Positions 37,406 through 46,657 of a DNA stretch of 64,000 nucleotides are shown here, one piece after another. This DNA is from Roseitalea sp. (GTDB lineage: Bacteria; Pseudomonadota; Alphaproteobacteria; Rhizobiales; Rhizobiaceae). The stretch spans positions 62,001 to 126,000 of the forward strand of contig JAEPON010000001.1 of NCBI GenBank assembly GCA_017642895.1, in the 5' to 3' direction. Position numbers and translations under genes: made by a program. Every line of letters begins with the position of its first letter. Position 1 is the first letter of the stretch. The notes beneath the pieces are model-generated. The model saw nothing but the letters and a program-made list of their open reading frames with translations, was not told where the DNA came from and did not search any database.

Positions 37406-38747
37406 CCGGCCACTCGTCGGGCTTGATGCGCTCGTCGCAGGTCTCAAATCCGTTCAGGACAACGATGCGCTGGTCGCGCGGGGCGGGCTGGTCACCGCCG
37501 TTCGGCCCGATGCCGCAGTGGTCAAGGGTTTGCCGCGCTCGGCCTGTATCGGCGATATCGTCCGCTTCGGCGCCGCGTCCCGCCGCGCGCTGGGTGAAAT
37601 CCTGCATATCGAGGCGGGCGAGTTCATCATCGCGCCGGTCACCCCGCTCGACCGTTTGTCGGTCGGCGATATCGCGCTGCATGCCGGCGACGTGGCGCCG
37701 GTGCCAGACGCGGGCTGGCTCGGGCGCGTCGTCAATGCGCTGGGCGAGCCGGTCGACCGTCGCGGGCCGCTGCCGCCGGGGACCGCCGCCGCAGCTTTTA
37801 CGCCGTTCGGCGCGCTCGGCCGCGCGCGCGTCACCGAGCCCTTCAGCACTGGGATCCGCGTCATCGACCTGTTCACGCCGCTGTGCATCGGCCAGCGCTT
37901 CGGCATTTTTGCCGGCAGCGGCGTGGGCAAGTCGACGCTCTTGTCCATGCTGGCGCGCGGCGGCGAATTCGATGCGGTCGTTGTCGCGTTGGTCGGCGAG
38001 CGGTCGCGCGAGGTGCGCGAATTCGTCGAGGACACGCTTGGCGAGGAGACGATGGCGAAATCGCTGATCGTCGTGGCGACGGGCGATGAAAGCGCGATCA
38101 TGCGCCGTCGCGCCGCGCCGCTCGCCATGCGCTTTGCCGAAGCGCTGCGCGATCAGGGCAAGCGCGTGCTGTTCCTGCTCGATTCGGTCACGCGCTTCGC
38201 CCATGCCCTGCGCGAAACCGGCATTTCGGCCGGCCAGCCGCCGGTGCAGCGCGGCTACCCGGCGACGGTCTTCTCTGAACTGCCCATGCTTTTGGAGCGC
38301 GCCGGGCCGGGCGGCGACAATGGCGGATCGATCACCGCGATCGTCACTGTGTTGATTGATGGCGATGACCACAACGATCCGATCGCCGACACGGTGCGCG
38401 GCATTCTGGACGGGCACCTGGTGCTTGAGCGTTCGATCGCCGATGGCGGCCGCTATCCGCCCGTCAACGCGCTGGCATCGATCTCGCGGCTGGCGGCGCG
38501 CGTGTGGCAACCGCAGGAGGCTGAACTCGTCGCCGGTCTCCGGGCGATGATGGCGCGCTTCGAGGAAACCCGGGACCTGCGGCTTCTGGGCGGCTGGAAG
38601 CCGGGTGCCGACCCCCAGCTTGACCAGGCCGTTGCCACCGTTCCGCAGCTCTACAAGGCGCTGAACCAGACCCCGTCCGATCCGCTTTCGACCGATCCTT
38701 TCGCCGAACTTGCCGAGGTGTTGCGCAATGACGCAAGCCGGTCATAG
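37389..38747 (+). CDS. fliI: Flagellum-specific ATPase FliI
   Basis: An ATPase that powers export-substrate delivery at the base of the flagellum. The 452-aa protein is an F1-beta-like ATPase with the P-loop GSGVGKST at 176-183, VALVGERSREVREF, a Walker B strand at RVLFLLDSVTRFA, and the conserved YPATVFSELPMLLERAG block. The N-terminal beta-barrel is present. FliI normally works with FliH and FliJ; a FliH-like candidate is at 49657. Confidence 0.97.
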   Translation: MPSTADRPLVGLDALVAGLKSVQDNDALVARGGLVTAVRPDAAVVKGLPRSACIGDIVRFGAASRRALGEILHIEAGEFIIAPVTPLDRLSVGDIALHAGDVAPVPDAGWLGRVVNALGEPVDRRGPLPPGTAAAAFTPFGALGRARVTEPFSTGIRVIDLFTPLCIGQRFGIFAGSGVGKSTLLSMLARGGEFDAVVVALVGERSREVREFVEDTLGEETMAKSLIVVATGDESAIMRRRAAPLAMRFAEALRDQGKRVLFLLDSVTRFAHALRETGISAGQPPVQRGYPATVFSELPMLLERAGPGGDNGGSITAIVTVLIDGDDHNDPIADTVRGILDGHLVLERSIADGGRYPPVNALASISRLAARVWQPQEAELVAGLRAMMARFEETRDLRLLGGWKPGADPQLDQAVATVPQLYKALNQTPSDPLSTDPFAELAEVLRNDASRS

Positions 38748-39351
38748 ACCGCGCCGCCGCGGCCCTTTTGGCCGCACATGGCGAACGCTGCGAAGGGCCA
38801 AGGCCGGCGACTTCGCCTTTTGGGGCGGTGCGTTGTCGCTGGCGGCCCTTTCGGCCTATCTGCCCTGGGATGTCTATCTGAACCAGGCGCGCTACGGCCC
38901 GCCCGAATTCCAGTTCTCCCGAAGCGGCGAAGTGCCCGCCGATGTGATCGCGCTGCAGGAGGGCAGGGCACCGCTGTTCGACATGGTCGCCGAGACCTAT
39001 GTCGGCGACCCGCCGCCGCGACCGGTCGATGATCCCGACGGTGTCGATCCGTTCACGACCGCGGCGATCCCGCTCGACACGGGCGAGGAGGAAGGCGAGC
39101 GCGAAGACCTGCCGCCGGGCGTCGATCCGATCACAACCGCCAGCGTACCTTCGGGCGCAGGCGCGGCCGCCCGCACCTACAAGCTTCTCGATGCCGGTCG
39201 CGGCCTGGCGCTGATTGCCGACGAGGATGGCATCTACATTGTCCGCCCGGGCACGCTGCTGCCCGATGGCCGGCGCGTGTCGGCCATAGTCGGGCGCGGT
39301 CCGCACGCCCAGATCGTTCCCGACGACGAGACCGAGGTCCAACTGGACTGA
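38728..39351 (+). CDS. Hypothetical membrane-anchored flagellar-operon protein
   Basis: A 207-aa protein from ATG 38728, overlapping the fliI end by 20 bp. It has a basic N-terminus (RPRRRGPFGRTWRTLRR), one hydrophobic segment (FWGGALSLAALSAYLPW), a proline/acid-rich linker and a compact C-terminal module (YKLLDAGRGLALIADEDGIY, VRPGTLLPDGRRVSAIVGRG). The C-terminal pattern resembles small beta modules in secretion accessory proteins that follow 'PGxxLPxGxRV'. No firm family is recognised. Its place between fliI and flgB suggests a flagellar assembly role. Confidence 0.7.
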   Translation: MTQAGHRPRRRGPFGRTWRTLRRAKAGDFAFWGGALSLAALSAYLPWDVYLNQARYGPPEFQFSRSGEVPADVIALQEGRAPLFDMVAETYVGDPPPRPVDDPDGVDPFTTAAIPLDTGEEEGEREDLPPGVDPITTASVPSGAGAAARTYKLLDAGRGLALIADEDGIYIVRPGTLLPDGRRVSAIVGRGPHAQIVPDDETEVQLD

Positions 39352-39414
39352 TCGGCAAATCGCAAGCCACGCGCAAGTCACCATCGATATCCTCACACAA
39401 GGTGAAAGGATGTC

Positions 39415-39789
39415 ATGATGACACCAGTGCAATTGTTTGATCTCGCCTCGCGTCAGGCCGACTGGTTGTCCACGCGGCAGGCCGCCGTTGCCAGCAACAT
39501 CGCCAACGCCAACGTTTCCTCCTACCAGGCCAAGGACGTCGCGCCCTTCGAGCAGCAGGTCAAGTTCGCGCAGGTCCGCCTTGAGGCGACCCATGGAACC
39601 CATGTCGGTGTACCCAAGGGCGGCGGCGGGGCCGGCGCGCCGCCGGGCGCCGAGATGCGAACCGTGGGCGGTCCGGTGGTGCTCGAGACCGAACTGGCCA
39701 AATCGGGCCAGGTGCGCGCCGGCATGGAACTGAACACGGCCATCGTCTCGGCCTTTCACCGTATGACACTGATGGTTTCGAAGGGGTAG
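39415..39789 (+). CDS. flgB: Flagellar proximal rod protein FlgB
   Basis: The most proximal rod subunit joining the MS ring. The 124-aa protein has the rod N-terminal signature [20 protein letters not shown] and a C-terminal helix ([20 protein letters not shown]). A glycine-rich stretch lies in the middle ([14 protein letters not shown]). ATG 39415 follows GAAAGGA; a second in-frame ATG is adjacent. It is followed by flgC after 4 bp. Confidence 0.95.
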   Translation: MMTPVQLFDLASRQADWLSTRQAAVASNIANANVSSYQAKDVAPFEQQVKFAQVRLEATHGTHVGVPKGGGGAGAPPGAEMRTVGGPVVLETELAKSGQVRAGMELNTAIVSAFHRMTLMVSKG

Positions 39790-39793
39790 GCCG

Positions 39794-40210
39794 ATGGATG
39801 CGCTGACGACAGCCCTCCGGGTGGCCGGCTCGGGCCTTCATGCCGAATCAACCCGGCTGCGCGTTGTTTCCGAGAACATCGCCAACGCCAATTCCACCGG
39901 CGATGCGCCCGGCGCCGATCCCTATGCCCGCAAGACGGTCGCTTTTCAAAGCGTGGTCGATCGCAATTCGCAGGCCACATTCGTCGGCATCGACGAGATC
40001 GATGCAGACAAGGCGGCATTTGTTCAGGAGTTCGATCCTTCCCATCCTGCCGCCAATCCGGACGGCTACGTCAAGCTGCCAAACGTCAATCCCATCGTCG
40101 AGATGGCCGACATGCGCGAAGCCAATCGCAGCTATCAGGCCAATCTTCAGGTGCTCAAGCAGGCACGTGAACTCATTTCCATGACCATCGACCTGATGAG
40201 GGCCCGCTGA
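39794..40210 (+). CDS. flgC: Flagellar rod protein FlgC
   Basis: A rod protein of 138 aa with the basal-body rod N-terminus ([19 protein letters not shown]), the [10 protein letters not shown] segment typical of FlgC, and the C-terminal helix [20 protein letters not shown]. Its stop overlaps the start codon of fliE (TGATG). It is part of the flgB-flgC-fliE-flgG block, which is conserved across bacteria. Confidence 0.97.
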   Translation: MDALTTALRVAGSGLHAESTRLRVVSENIANANSTGDAPGADPYARKTVAFQSVVDRNSQATFVGIDEIDADKAAFVQEFDPSHPAANPDGYVKLPNVNPIVEMADMREANRSYQANLQVLKQARELISMTIDLMRAR

Positions 40211-40530
40211 TGATCGAGCAGCTTCAATCGCTTGCCGGGAGCGGGACCGGTTCCCTGCGCGCCGATCTCGCCCGGCAGGCCTCGGGCGCCGAAACCTTCC
40301 AGATCGGTGGCGCCGGATCGTTCGGCGACATTTTGCGCGACCAGATCGCCGCGACGGTCAATTCGGTCAAGACGGCCGACAGTGCCGCGGTGGCCGGTCT
40401 GAACGGCCAGATGGACACGCGCGCGGTGACCGACGCCGTCATGGAGGCCGAGCGGAGCCTGCAGGCCGCCGTCGCCATTCGCGACAAGATCGTCACGGCC
40501 TATCTCGACATGACCCGCATGGCCATCTGA
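40210..40530 (+). CDS. fliE: Flagellar hook-basal body protein FliE
   Basis: FliE is the adaptor between MS ring and rod and the first exported protein. The 106-aa sequence has a C-terminal helical domain (VTDAVMEAERSLQAAVAIRD, AYLDMTRMAI) characteristic of FliE. It is coupled to flgC by a 1-bp overlap and followed by flgG after 12 bp. Confidence 0.94.
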   Translation: MIEQLQSLAGSGTGSLRADLARQASGAETFQIGGAGSFGDILRDQIAATVNSVKTADSAAVAGLNGQMDTRAVTDAVMEAERSLQAAVAIRDKIVTAYLDMTRMAI

Positions 40531-40542
40531 GGAGTATCGCGT

Positions 40543-41331
40543 ATGAAAGCCCTTGCCATTGCCGCCACCGGCATGAACGCGCAGCAGACCAATCTCGAGG
40601 TCATTGCCAACAACATCGCCAATGTGAACACGACCGGCTTCAAGCGGGCCCGGGCGGAATTCTCCGACCTTCTTTATCAGGTCGAGCGCGTTGCCGGCGT
40701 GCCCAACCGCGCCAATGAGAACATTGTGCCCGAAGGCAGCCATATCGGCCTTGGCGTGCGCACCGCCGCGATCCGTGAAATCCACCTCCAGGGTGCGTTG
40801 AACGCGACCAACAACAAGCTCGATCTGGCGCTGACCGGCGAGGGCTTCTTCCAGATCGAGGGTGCGGGCGGTGTGACCCATTATACGCGCGCCGGCGCGT
40901 TCAACACCAATGCCGAAGGCCAGATGGTCACGGTCGACGGCTACACCGTACAGCCGGAGATCACGGTTCCGCAGAACACCGTGGAGGTTGTCGTCAACGA
41001 AAGCGGTCAGGTCTATGCCCGCGTCGCCGACCAGACCCAGTTGCAGGAACTGGGCCAGTTGACGCTCGCCACGTTCTCGAACAATGCGGGCCTCAAACCG
41101 CTTGGCGGAAATCTCTATGCCGAAACCGAGGCGTCCGGCGCCGCTGTCGTCGGCGTCCCGGGCGATCCCGGCTTTGCCACCGTGCGGCAGGGCTATCTGG
41201 AACAGTCCAATGTCGATGCGGTGCGCGAGATCACCGAACTGATCGCCGCCCAGCGGGGCTACGAGATGAACTCCAAGGTCATCCAGGCGGCGGACCAGAT
41301 GATGTCGACCGTCTCCAACGGCTTGAGGTGA
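40543..41331 (+). CDS. flgG: Flagellar distal rod protein FlgG
   Basis: The 262-aa distal rod protein. The N-terminus [20 protein letters not shown] and the block [20 protein letters not shown] are classic FlgG, with [20 protein letters not shown] in the middle and [20 protein letters not shown] at the C-terminus. Length matches the usual 260-262 aa. The conserved operon continues with flgA. Confidence 0.98.
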   Translation: MKALAIAATGMNAQQTNLEVIANNIANVNTTGFKRARAEFSDLLYQVERVAGVPNRANENIVPEGSHIGLGVRTAAIREIHLQGALNATNNKLDLALTGEGFFQIEGAGGVTHYTRAGAFNTNAEGQMVTVDGYTVQPEITVPQNTVEVVVNESGQVYARVADQTQLQELGQLTLATFSNNAGLKPLGGNLYAETEASGAAVVGVPGDPGFATVRQGYLEQSNVDAVREITELIAAQRGYEMNSKVIQAADQMMSTVSNGLR

Positions 41332-41337
41332 TGGATC

Positions 41338-41799
41338 GTGCGTCTGGCTGGCTTGATCGCAGCATTGGCATTTGTCTTTCAGGCGGTGGCGCTTCCGGGC
41401 GCTGCCGCTGACGCGTCGTTCAACTATGCCGTTGTCGAGCGCATCGTTTACCCCGGCCAGACCATCGACACCAACAATGTCGCGGTGCGCCAGCACACGC
41501 GCTCCATTCCCGATGATTTTCCCGTCGTTCGCACAAGGTCCGAACTGGCCGGCATGGTTGCCACCCGAACCCTGCTGCCCGGTCGCGCGATCGCGCCGGA
41601 CATGTTGCGCGCACCCTTCGCCATCGAGCAGGGTGAACTGATTTCGGTCAGCCTTCAGGAAGGCCCGCTCTCCATCGTCATGAAGGCCATCGCGCTTCAG
41701 GACGGCACGGTCGGCGAGACGATCCGCGTGCGCAATGCGCACAATGGCCGCTCGGTCTGCGCCGTCGTGCGCTCGCCCTCGCTTGCCGAGGTGTGCTGA
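41338..41799 (+). CDS. flgA: P-ring assembly chaperone FlgA
   Basis: A periplasmic chaperone for FlgI. The 153-aa protein has a signal peptide (LAGLIAALAFVFQAVALPGAAA) and a single SAF-type domain (VERIVYPGQTIDTNNVAV, ATRTLLPGRAIAPDML). It ends in the pattern IRVRNAHNGRSVCAVV. The short form is usual in Rhizobiales. The start is GTG 41338, 6 bp after the flgG stop, and the stop overlaps the flgI start. Confidence 0.93.
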   Translation: MRLAGLIAALAFVFQAVALPGAAADASFNYAVVERIVYPGQTIDTNNVAVRQHTRSIPDDFPVVRTRSELAGMVATRTLLPGRAIAPDMLRAPFAIEQGELISVSLQEGPLSIVMKAIALQDGTVGETIRVRNAHNGRSVCAVVRSPSLAEVC

Positions 41800-42902
41800 T
41801 GCTCCGCATCATTGTCTGCGCCCTGTGTCTCGTCGTCCTGGCGGCGTCCGATGCGGCGGCAACATCGCGCATCAAGGATATCGCCATCCTTCAGGGATCG
41901 CGTGACAACCAGTTGATCGGCTACGGTCTGGTGGTCGGTCTTCAGGGGTCCGGCGACAGCCTGCGCAACGCGCCGTTCACCGAGCAGTCGATGCGCTCGA
42001 TGCTCGACACGCTCGGCGTTGCCACCGCCGAAGGGCGGGCGCGGCTGAAAAACATTGCCGCCGTCATGGTGACGGCCAACCTGCCGGCCTTCGCCACGTC
42101 CGGCGCCCGGATCGATGTCACCGTCTCGTCTCTGGGCGATGCGACCTCGCTGGGCGGCGGGCAACTGGTGATGACGCCGCTTTTGGGAGCCGACGGGCAG
42201 ATCTACGCGGTCGCCCAGGGCTCGGTTTCGATCGCCGGATTTGCGGCCGAGGGGCAGGCCGAATCCGTCAGCCAGGGCACCCCGACGGGCGGTCGCATTG
42301 CCGGCGGTGCCATTGTCGAACGCGAGGTGCCCGTCAATTTCAATCAGGAAGGCGCGTTCCTGTTGCAATTGCGCAATCCCGATTTCTCAACCGCGATCGC
42401 GGTCACCGATGCGATCAACGCCCATGCGCGGCAGGCGTTCGGCGCGCCCGTCGCCAAGGAGATGGATTCGCGCACGGTACGGCTCAACAAACCTGACGGC
42501 ATGTCGCCGGCGCGCTTCATCGCCGCCATCGAGAATTTGAACGTGCAGACCGATCAGCCGGCGCGCGTGGTGCTCGACGAAAAGTCGGGCACGGTCGTCA
42601 TCGGCGCCGATGTGCGTGTTTCGCGCGTCGCGGTCAGCCATGGCGCGCTGACGGTTCGGATCACCGAAGCGCCGACCGTCATCCAGCCCGCACCGTTTTC
42701 CGATGGTGTGACGGCGGTCGAGCCATCGACGTTCATCGATGTCAACGAGGAGGGCACGCAGATCGGCACGATCGACGGTGTCGATCTTCAAAGCCTGGTC
42801 GAGGGGCTCAATCGCCTCGGCGTGCAGCCGCGCGACGTCATCTCGATCCTGCAGGCGATCAAGAGCGCGGGCGCGTTGAACGCGGAACTGGTTGTGCAGT
42901 GA
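41799..42902 (+). CDS. flgI: Flagellar P-ring protein FlgI
   Basis: Forms the peptidoglycan ring around the rod. The 367-aa protein has a signal peptide (IIVCALCLVVLAASDAAA), then the family opening SRIKDIAILQGSRDNQLIGY and GLVVGLQGSGDSLRNAPFTE, and ends with GVQPRDVISILQAIKSAGAL. Its ATG 41799 overlaps the flgA stop (TGATG). The key motifs are intact and the length is normal. Confidence 0.97.
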   Translation: MLRIIVCALCLVVLAASDAAATSRIKDIAILQGSRDNQLIGYGLVVGLQGSGDSLRNAPFTEQSMRSMLDTLGVATAEGRARLKNIAAVMVTANLPAFATSGARIDVTVSSLGDATSLGGGQLVMTPLLGADGQIYAVAQGSVSIAGFAAEGQAESVSQGTPTGGRIAGGAIVEREVPVNFNQEGAFLLQLRNPDFSTAIAVTDAINAHARQAFGAPVAKEMDSRTVRLNKPDGMSPARFIAAIENLNVQTDQPARVVLDEKSGTVVIGADVRVSRVAVSHGALTVRITEAPTVIQPAPFSDGVTAVEPSTFIDVNEEGTQIGTIDGVDLQSLVEGLNRLGVQPRDVISILQAIKSAGALNAELVVQ

Positions 42903-42909
42903 GGACGCC

Positions 42910-43419
42910 ATGAGAAAAAGACGCCCGGCCATCGCGACACGTTTGCTGGTCATCGTCTGGGCCGTTGCGGCGCCGGCGGCGATGCCCGTTGCGGTCAACG
43001 CTCAGGATCAGGCGCCGGCCGACGTGCAGAACTTTTGCGCCAACATTGTCGATGATGCGCGCGAGCGCCGCTACGCAATCCAGCGCGAGGAACTGGAGAC
43101 GCTGCGCGCCGACATTGAGGCCAAGATCACGATCTTGGAAGAACGCCGCGCCGCCTATGAGCAATGGGCGCAAAAGCGCGAGGAATTCGCCGAGGCCGCC
43201 AATGAGGGGCTGGTGGCGGTCTACGCCAATATGCGGCCCGACGCGGCGGCCGTGCGCATGGAGGAATTGCCCGCCGAACTCTCCGCCGCGCTGCTGACCA
43301 AGCTCAAGCCGCGCGCCTCGGCCGCCATCCTCAACGAAATGTCGACCAAGGATGCCGCCTTGATCACCCAGATCATGGCGGCCGTTGGAGATGTCGGCCT
43401 GCCGGAAGGGGACGGATGA
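42910..43419 (+). CDS. motE: MotE, periplasmic chaperone for MotC
   Basis: A 169-aa exported protein with a signal peptide (about residues 1-31), a coiled-coil region (REELETLRADIEAKITILEE, RRAAYEQWAQKREEFAEAAN) and an MgtE-N-like module (MRPDAAAVRMEELPAELSAA, LLTKLKPRASAAILNEM). In Sinorhizobium MotE stabilises the periplasmic motor protein MotC. It lies between flgI and flgH as in that species. ATG 42910 is chosen over an upstream ATG inside flgI. Confidence 0.88.
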   Translation: MRKRRPAIATRLLVIVWAVAAPAAMPVAVNAQDQAPADVQNFCANIVDDARERRYAIQREELETLRADIEAKITILEERRAAYEQWAQKREEFAEAANEGLVAVYANMRPDAAAVRMEELPAELSAALLTKLKPRASAAILNEMSTKDAALITQIMAAVGDVGLPEGDG

Positions 43420-44138
43420 TGACGATGTCCGGTCCAGCAATACGTGTCTTTGTCGCCGTTGCCGGGGGGCTGATGCTTGCCGGATGCGCGGCAACCAAGG
43501 ATTTGGGCACGCCGCCGGCCCTGTCGCCGGTCGGCTCGGGCATCGACAACCAATTGCCGCCATCGATGGTCGAATCCAAATATCCCGGCCAGCCGCTCAA
43601 CAAATATTCGACCTGGGATGACCGCACCGCGAGCCTTTTCACCGCGCGCAAGGCGCTGACCCGGGGCGACACGCTGACCGTTCTCATCGACATTGCGGAT
43701 CGGGCCCAGCTTCAAAGCGATTCCGAGCGATCGCGCAGTTCGTCGCGGTCATGGCGCCTGGGTGCGAACGGCGACTGGAACGGCACCAGCGGCGCGGCCT
43801 CGGGCGATGCCAGCTTTGGCGGCGACACCGATTTCACCGGCGAGGGCGCCACCTCGCGATCCGAGCGCATCGATCTGCGTGTCGCGGCGACCGTGGTCGA
43901 TGTGCTCCAGAACGGCCATCTGGTGATCCGCGGGACGCAGGAAGTGCGGGTCAATGCCGAGGTGCGCATTCTGACCGTCGCCGGCATCGTGCGGCCGTCG
44001 GATATCGATCCGTCCAACACGATCGCCTATGACCGGATTTCCGAAGCCCGCATCTCCTATGGCGGGACCGGACATATAGCCGAGGTCCAGCAGCCGCCCT
44101 ACGGACAGCAGTTCATCGACCGCATCTCACCATTTTGA
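43416..44138 (+). CDS. flgH: Flagellar L-ring lipoprotein FlgH
   Basis: Forms the outer-membrane ring. The 240-aa lipoprotein has a lipobox ending in LAGC (C24). The core matches the family in TASLFTARKALTRGDTLTVL, and the C-terminus in GIVRPSDIDPSNTIAYDRIS and GGTGHIAEVQQPPYGQQF. A Ser/Gly-rich loop (SSRSWRLGANGDWNGTSG) lies in the middle. The start overlaps the motE stop (ATGA). Confidence 0.97.
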   Translation: MMTMSGPAIRVFVAVAGGLMLAGCAATKDLGTPPALSPVGSGIDNQLPPSMVESKYPGQPLNKYSTWDDRTASLFTARKALTRGDTLTVLIDIADRAQLQSDSERSRSSSRSWRLGANGDWNGTSGAASGDASFGGDTDFTGEGATSRSERIDLRVAATVVDVLQNGHLVIRGTQEVRVNAEVRILTVAGIVRPSDIDPSNTIAYDRISEARISYGGTGHIAEVQQPPYGQQFIDRISPF

Positions 44139-44150
44139 GGCATCAGCAAC

Positions 44151-44756
44151 GTGGCCGACGCCATCACCGACCAAGACCAGGAGGAGGAAGAGAAGGGCTC
44201 GTCGCCGATCATGGCGGTGGTGTTCATTCTCGTTGCAGCGCTTCTGGCCGGCGGTGTCGGCTTCGGTGTCGGCAAGACGTTGTTCGCGCCGATGGTCACA
44301 GGCGCCGAAGCGTCGGCCGACGAAATGGCCAAAGCGCCCGATACCGATGCCGACAAAGGCGACGATCACAGCACCGATGACGGCCATGGCGCGCACGATG
44401 ACGGCCACGGCACCGCCGACGAGACATCGCTGCGCGGCCTCGACTTCGCCAAGCTCGACGTGCTCGAACTCGATCCGATCACCACCAATATCGGCGTTCC
44501 GTCCGACGTCTGGGTCAGGATGGAATTGTCGCTCGCCATCGAGCCCAAAGGGGAGGAAGCCGAGGAAGGCATCGATCCCGTGATGATCGAGGCCATCCAT
44601 GCCGATTTCCTGGCCTATATGCGTACGACGCGGCTGCAATCGCTCGCCCTGCCAAGCGGCTTCCAGCACATGGTGACCGACCTTGAAAGCCGCGCCGCGT
44701 TGCGCAGCGACGGCATGGTCAAGCGCGTCTTCGTCAAGGCGCTGTTGCTCGAATGA
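44151..44756 (+). CDS. fliL: Flagellar basal body-associated protein FliL
   Basis: An inner-membrane protein that surrounds and stabilises the MotAB stator. The 201-aa protein has a short acidic cytoplasmic tail, one membrane segment (PIMAVVFILVAALLAGGVGF), an unusual His/Asp-rich linker around residues 70-90 (DDHSTDDGHGAHDDGHG), and the periplasmic FliL domain. The start is GTG 44151. It overlaps fliP by 4 bp. Confidence 0.9.
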   Translation: MADAITDQDQEEEEKGSSPIMAVVFILVAALLAGGVGFGVGKTLFAPMVTGAEASADEMAKAPDTDADKGDDHSTDDGHGAHDDGHGTADETSLRGLDFAKLDVLELDPITTNIGVPSDVWVRMELSLAIEPKGEEAEEGIDPVMIEAIHADFLAYMRTTRLQSLALPSGFQHMVTDLESRAALRSDGMVKRVFVKALLLE

Positions 44757-45496
44757 TCAGGATCGCGCCCTTTGCGTTGGTCGCTTTGGCCCTGCTGGTC
44801 CCGGTGCCCGCCGTTGCGCAGGGGCTTGGCGGGCTTGGCCTGCCCGAAGAAATCGGCGGCTTGACCAGCGCCAACATCATTCAGCTCTTTGGAATCGTCA
44901 CCGTTCTGGCGGTCGCGCCGGGTCTTTTGATCATGGTGACGAGCTTCACGCGGTTCATCATCGTCTTTTCGATCCTGCGCACCGGCCTGGGGCTGCAATC
45001 GACGCCCGCCAACATCATCCTGATTTCCCTGGCGCTGTTCATGACCTTTTACGTCATGGCGCCGACCTTTGACCGTGCCTGGCAAAACGGGCTGCAGCCG
45101 CTTCTCGCCAACGATATCCAGGAGGAGCAGGCGCTGTCGGAGATCATCGCCCCGTTTCGTGACTTCATGCTGGAGAACACGCGCGACGAAGACCTCAACC
45201 TGTTCACCGGCCTTGCCCGCGAGCGCGGCCAGGATGTCGTCATCGACGGCACGATCGACATGCGCATCCTTATCCCGGCCTTCATGATCTCCGAAATCCG
45301 GCGCGGATTTGAGATCGGCTTCCTTGTCGTTCTGCCGTTCCTGGTGATCGATCTGATCGTCGCCACCATCATCATGGCGATGGGCATGATGATGCTGCCG
45401 CCCTCGGTCATATCGCTGCCGTTCAAGATCCTGTTTTTCGTAATGATCGACGGCTGGAACTTGTTGGTGGGAAGTCTGGTGCGCTCCTTCGTCTGA
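44753..45496 (+). CDS. fliP: Flagellar export gate protein FliP
   Basis: A core gate protein of the flagellar type III system. The 247-aa protein has a cleavable signal peptide (APFALVALALLVPVPAVAQG), then LLIMVTSFTRFIIVFSILR and ANIILISLALFMTFYVMAP. The C-terminal block is typical: MRILIPAFMISEIRRGFEIG, and MGMMMLPPSVISLPFKILFF. It is the last gene of the flgF operon and is followed by a hairpin terminator at 45526. Confidence 0.97.
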   Translation: MIRIAPFALVALALLVPVPAVAQGLGGLGLPEEIGGLTSANIIQLFGIVTVLAVAPGLLIMVTSFTRFIIVFSILRTGLGLQSTPANIILISLALFMTFYVMAPTFDRAWQNGLQPLLANDIQEEQALSEIIAPFRDFMLENTRDEDLNLFTGLARERGQDVVIDGTIDMRILIPAFMISEIRRGFEIGFLVVLPFLVIDLIVATIIMAMGMMMLPPSVISLPFKILFFVMIDGWNLLVGSLVRSFV

Positions 45497-45525
45497 CAGG
45501 ATGTGAGGCCCGCCGATCAGACAAA

Positions 45526-45557
45526 CGCGCCCTGCGAGAAATTACAGGGCGCGGTTT
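45526..45557 (+). terminator. Terminator after fliP
   Basis: CGCGCCCTG (45526-45534) and CAGGGCGCG (45545-45553) form a 9-bp perfect stem with a 10-nt loop, followed by a short T-tract (GTTT). It ends the long flgF-fliP operon before the first flagellin gene. Confidence 0.7.
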
Positions 45558-45612
45558 CAGCGCTTGTTAAGGTCTGGCGGCATATAACCCCCACAACAGC
45601 AGGCGCCGATAT

Positions 45613-45662
45613 TTCCGGCCGGCATGATGCCAACCCTGCCGTGCCGGCTTATCCGGAATGTC
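45613..45662 (+). promoter_or_regulatory. Structured 5' leader of flagellin gene 1
   Basis: TTCCGGCCGGC (45613-45623) pairs with GCCGG (45643) and CCGGAA (45653), with a 5-nt bulge. The loop contains GGCATGA, and the right arm runs into CCGGAATGTC, 44 nt before the start codon. The second flagellin gene shows the same elements at the same spacing, so the leader is probably functional. Binding by FlbT (59824) is a hypothesis from known Rhizobiales/Caulobacter biology. Confidence 0.5.
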
Positions 45663-45696
45663 CCTTGTTTTGTTTTGAGTAGAAAGGGACACTCAT

Positions 45697-46608
45697 ATGT
45701 CCAGCTTGATGACCAACGTGTCTGCAATGACGGCTCTGAAGTCGCTGCAGCAGACCAATTCCGCCCTGGAAACCACGCAGGCCCGCATCGCCACCGGCTA
45801 CCGCGTCGGCGAAGCTTCCGACAACGCCGCCTATTGGTCGATCGCAACCACCATGCGTTCGGACAACAAGGCACTCGGCACCGTTCAGGATGCCCTCGGT
45901 CTTGGCGCTGCCAAGGTCGATGTCGCCTACACCGGTGTCAACTCGGCGATCGACGTTGTCGATGAGATCAAGTCCAAGCTTGTCGCAGCTCGCGAGCCGG
46001 GCGTCGACAAGGCGAAGATCCAGTCCGAAATCACGCAGCTTCAGTCGCAGTTGACCTCGATCGGCGCCTCGTCGTCGTTCAACGGTGAGAACTGGATTTC
46101 GGTCGACTCCAGTGCCGCCGGCTACTCGGCGACCGAGACCATGGTTGCAGGCTTCACCCGCGACGCCGCCGGCGCCGTTTCGGTGAGCACGATCGATGTC
46201 AGCAAGGCCGGCACGGCTCTGTTCGACGCCAACGCTGCAGCCGACGGTATCCTCGAGCAGGATATCACCCTTGCTGCGGGCACGACAACGGTTGCCACGA
46301 TCTCGATCAGCGCGGCCACGACCGATGCTGACCTTGAAGCGATGATCTCCGGTGTCGATACCGCGATCCAGTCGATGACGACCGCCGCATCGGATCTTGG
46401 TTCGGCCAAGTCGCGCATCGACCTTCAGAACAACTTCGTGGGCAACCTGATGGACGCCGTCGACCGCGGCATCGGCCAGCTCGTCGATGCGGACATGAGC
46501 GCCGAATCGACCAGGCTGAACGCCCTGCAGGTTCAGCAGCAGCTCGGCATCCAGGCCATGTCGATTGCAAACGGCAACTCGCAGTCCATCCTGTCGCTGT
46601 TCCGCTAA
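45697..46608 (+). CDS. Flagellin 1
   Basis: The filament subunit. The 303-aa protein starts MSSLMTNVSAMTALKSLQQ and has the D0/D1 N-terminal block ATGYRVGEASDNAAYWSIAT and the matching C-terminal block (RLNALQVQQQLGIQAMSIAN). The central variable region is short, so D2/D3 are reduced, as in Rhizobiales flagellins. RBS AAAGGGA. It is monocistronic, with its own leader and a strong terminator. The start and end are nearly identical to flagellin 2 at 46959. Confidence 0.97.
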   Translation: MSSLMTNVSAMTALKSLQQTNSALETTQARIATGYRVGEASDNAAYWSIATTMRSDNKALGTVQDALGLGAAKVDVAYTGVNSAIDVVDEIKSKLVAAREPGVDKAKIQSEITQLQSQLTSIGASSSFNGENWISVDSSAAGYSATETMVAGFTRDAAGAVSVSTIDVSKAGTALFDANAAADGILEQDITLAAGTTTVATISISAATTDADLEAMISGVDTAIQSMTTAASDLGSAKSRIDLQNNFVGNLMDAVDRGIGQLVDADMSAESTRLNALQVQQQLGIQAMSIANGNSQSILSLFR

Positions 46609-46633
46609 CACCAAGCAAGCTCCGCTTGTGGGA

Positions 46634-46657
46634 GGGCCGCCTTCGGGCGGCCCTTTT
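46634..46657 (+). terminator. Terminator of flagellin gene 1
   Basis: GGGCCGCC (46634-46641) and GGCGGCCC (46646-46653) form a perfect 8-bp stem closed by a TTCG tetraloop and followed by TTTT. It is a canonical strong intrinsic terminator 25 bp after the stop codon. Confidence 0.9.
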
